DNA of 64,000 nt from Photobacterium ganghwense (lineage in GTDB: Bacteria > Pseudomonadota > Gammaproteobacteria > Enterobacterales > Vibrionaceae). This document shows positions 63,529-64,000 of this stretch, in pieces (position 1 is the first letter of the stretch; each line of letters starts with the position of its first letter). The DNA lies in assembly GCF_003025595.1 (NCBI RefSeq), contig NZ_PYMI01000001.1, positions 496,001 to 560,000 of the forward strand, given 5' to 3'. The position numbers were made by a program, and so were the translations under genes. The notes below the pieces were generated by a model, which made no database searches, was not told the DNA's origin, and saw only the letters and a program-made list of their open reading frames with translations.

Positions 63529-64000
63529 TTATTTAACCACATGAAATAGAAGAAATTTTATTGAAACATCTATAACAGCCTATCCCCCGCTGTAAGAAAT
63601 CCTGACAACTTGCCCTGCCGATTCCGGCATAACAGCCACAACGACCTGCCAGAACTACTCAATTCACCTTAAACAATGCCGCTCCAATTTCGTCAGGCAA
63701 GGCATTGAGCCAAACAGGCATGAGGCATCTGACTTCATGCTTTCCGCTTTACTTCTTACTCTCAACTCTTGCAAGACCGCCGATACAGTATGTTAAGTGG
63801 CCGAGGTAAGGCGTTCTGAGTGATGGGCCTTAAGCCGGAAGCCCTGGGTTAGAAGATCTGATTAAGCGCTTTAAGTTAGAGGCTCTAAGGTAAGCGCTCT
63901 AATTTAAAAAGCTTCAAGGCAAGGACTCTTCGTTAACCGCTGGAGGGATTAAGGTGCATCGAACGCTCTGGCCTGACTTTTGCAGTTTTTCTGGCTTCCT
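63529..64000. other. terminal spacer with degenerate 14-bp array
   Basis: 472 bases to the window edge without a convincing gene. The first 200 bases have no visible structure; from about 63795 the sequence falls into 14-bp units (separate entry). Confidence 0.5.
63795..63948. repeat. degenerate 14-bp tandem array, about eleven units
   Basis: Aligned by eye with a fixed 14-base step from 63795. Representative units: AGAAGATCTGATTA (63851), AGCGCTTTAAGTTA (63865), GAGGCTCTAAGGTA (63879), AGCGCTCTAATTTA (63893). Rough consensus AAGNGCTCTAAGTA. Each unit also splits into two 7-base halves. Outer units are poorly conserved. Confidence 0.65.

Overview
The window comes from a gammaproteobacterium, most likely a marine member of the Vibrionaceae (Photobacterium-like). 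Pointers are a VF530-type small protein beside asnS, a DUF2982 protein, an Mlc repressor with a Vibrio/Enterobacteria-type N-terminus, and the order aspC - ycbL - ycbK - ycbB, which Escherichia coli also keeps. The assignment rests on protein resemblance and synteny only. I saw no rRNA, tRNA, CRISPR array, transposase or phage gene.

Region 1 (1-25.5 kb) is an exosortase A / PEP-CTERM extracellular polysaccharide locus. On the plus strand are exosortase XrtA fused to EpsI (5' end cut by the window), an asparagine-synthase-like amidotransferase and three GT4 glycosyltransferases. A tight minus-strand block (hddA-gmhA-hddC) makes heptose-phosphate precursors for GDP-heptose. A second minus-strand unit holds a Wzx-type flippase and an O-ligase/polymerase, with two tiny previously unlisted reading frames: a 38-aa frame before the flippase and a 30-aa membrane peptide wedged between flippase and ligase. 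A plus-strand beta-helix protein (possible lyase) follows. A five-gene minus-strand operon then encodes an acyltransferase, an ATP-grasp/low-molecular-weight phosphatase fusion, a deacetylase, a GT2 and a sulfotransferase. The locus closes with the TPR lipoprotein PrsT, a trypsin-like protease, a VanZ-like protein and a PEP-CTERM substrate. The substrate gene has a convincing sigma-54 (-24/-12) promoter, matching the RpoN control known for other PEP-CTERM systems. Inference: the products build, modify (sulfate, acyl, deacetyl), export and process a heptose-containing polymer and sort PEP-CTERM proteins.

Region 2 (25.6-46.3 kb) is core-like: mlc, queE, a large lipoprotein, a chemoreceptor with a c-type heme motif, asnS, a VF530 protein, thiM-thiE, an enoyl-CoA hydratase/isomerase, an SLC45-type sugar transporter, aspC, a winged-helix protein, a DUF2982 protein, ycbL, ycbK and the L,D-transpeptidase ycbB.

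Region 3 (46.4-51.5 kb) is a four-gene imelysin / di-heme oxidoreductase / imelysin-like / DUF1513 operon behind a Fur-like box, probably for periplasmic iron handling. Region 4 (51.8-62.7 kb) has MarR and LysR regulators, a TauE/SafE exporter, a second PEP-CTERM-type (THxN) protein, an L-lactate operon (lldP-lutA-lutB-lutC), another LysR and a group II truncated hemoglobin. A third PEP-CTERM protein ends the gene content.

Intergenic spacers repeatedly carry short tandem arrays, many with a 7-base unit or a multiple of it (37166, 43650, 54127, 55655, and a degenerate 14-bp array near 63795-63950). This is the most unusual DNA-level pattern in the window.
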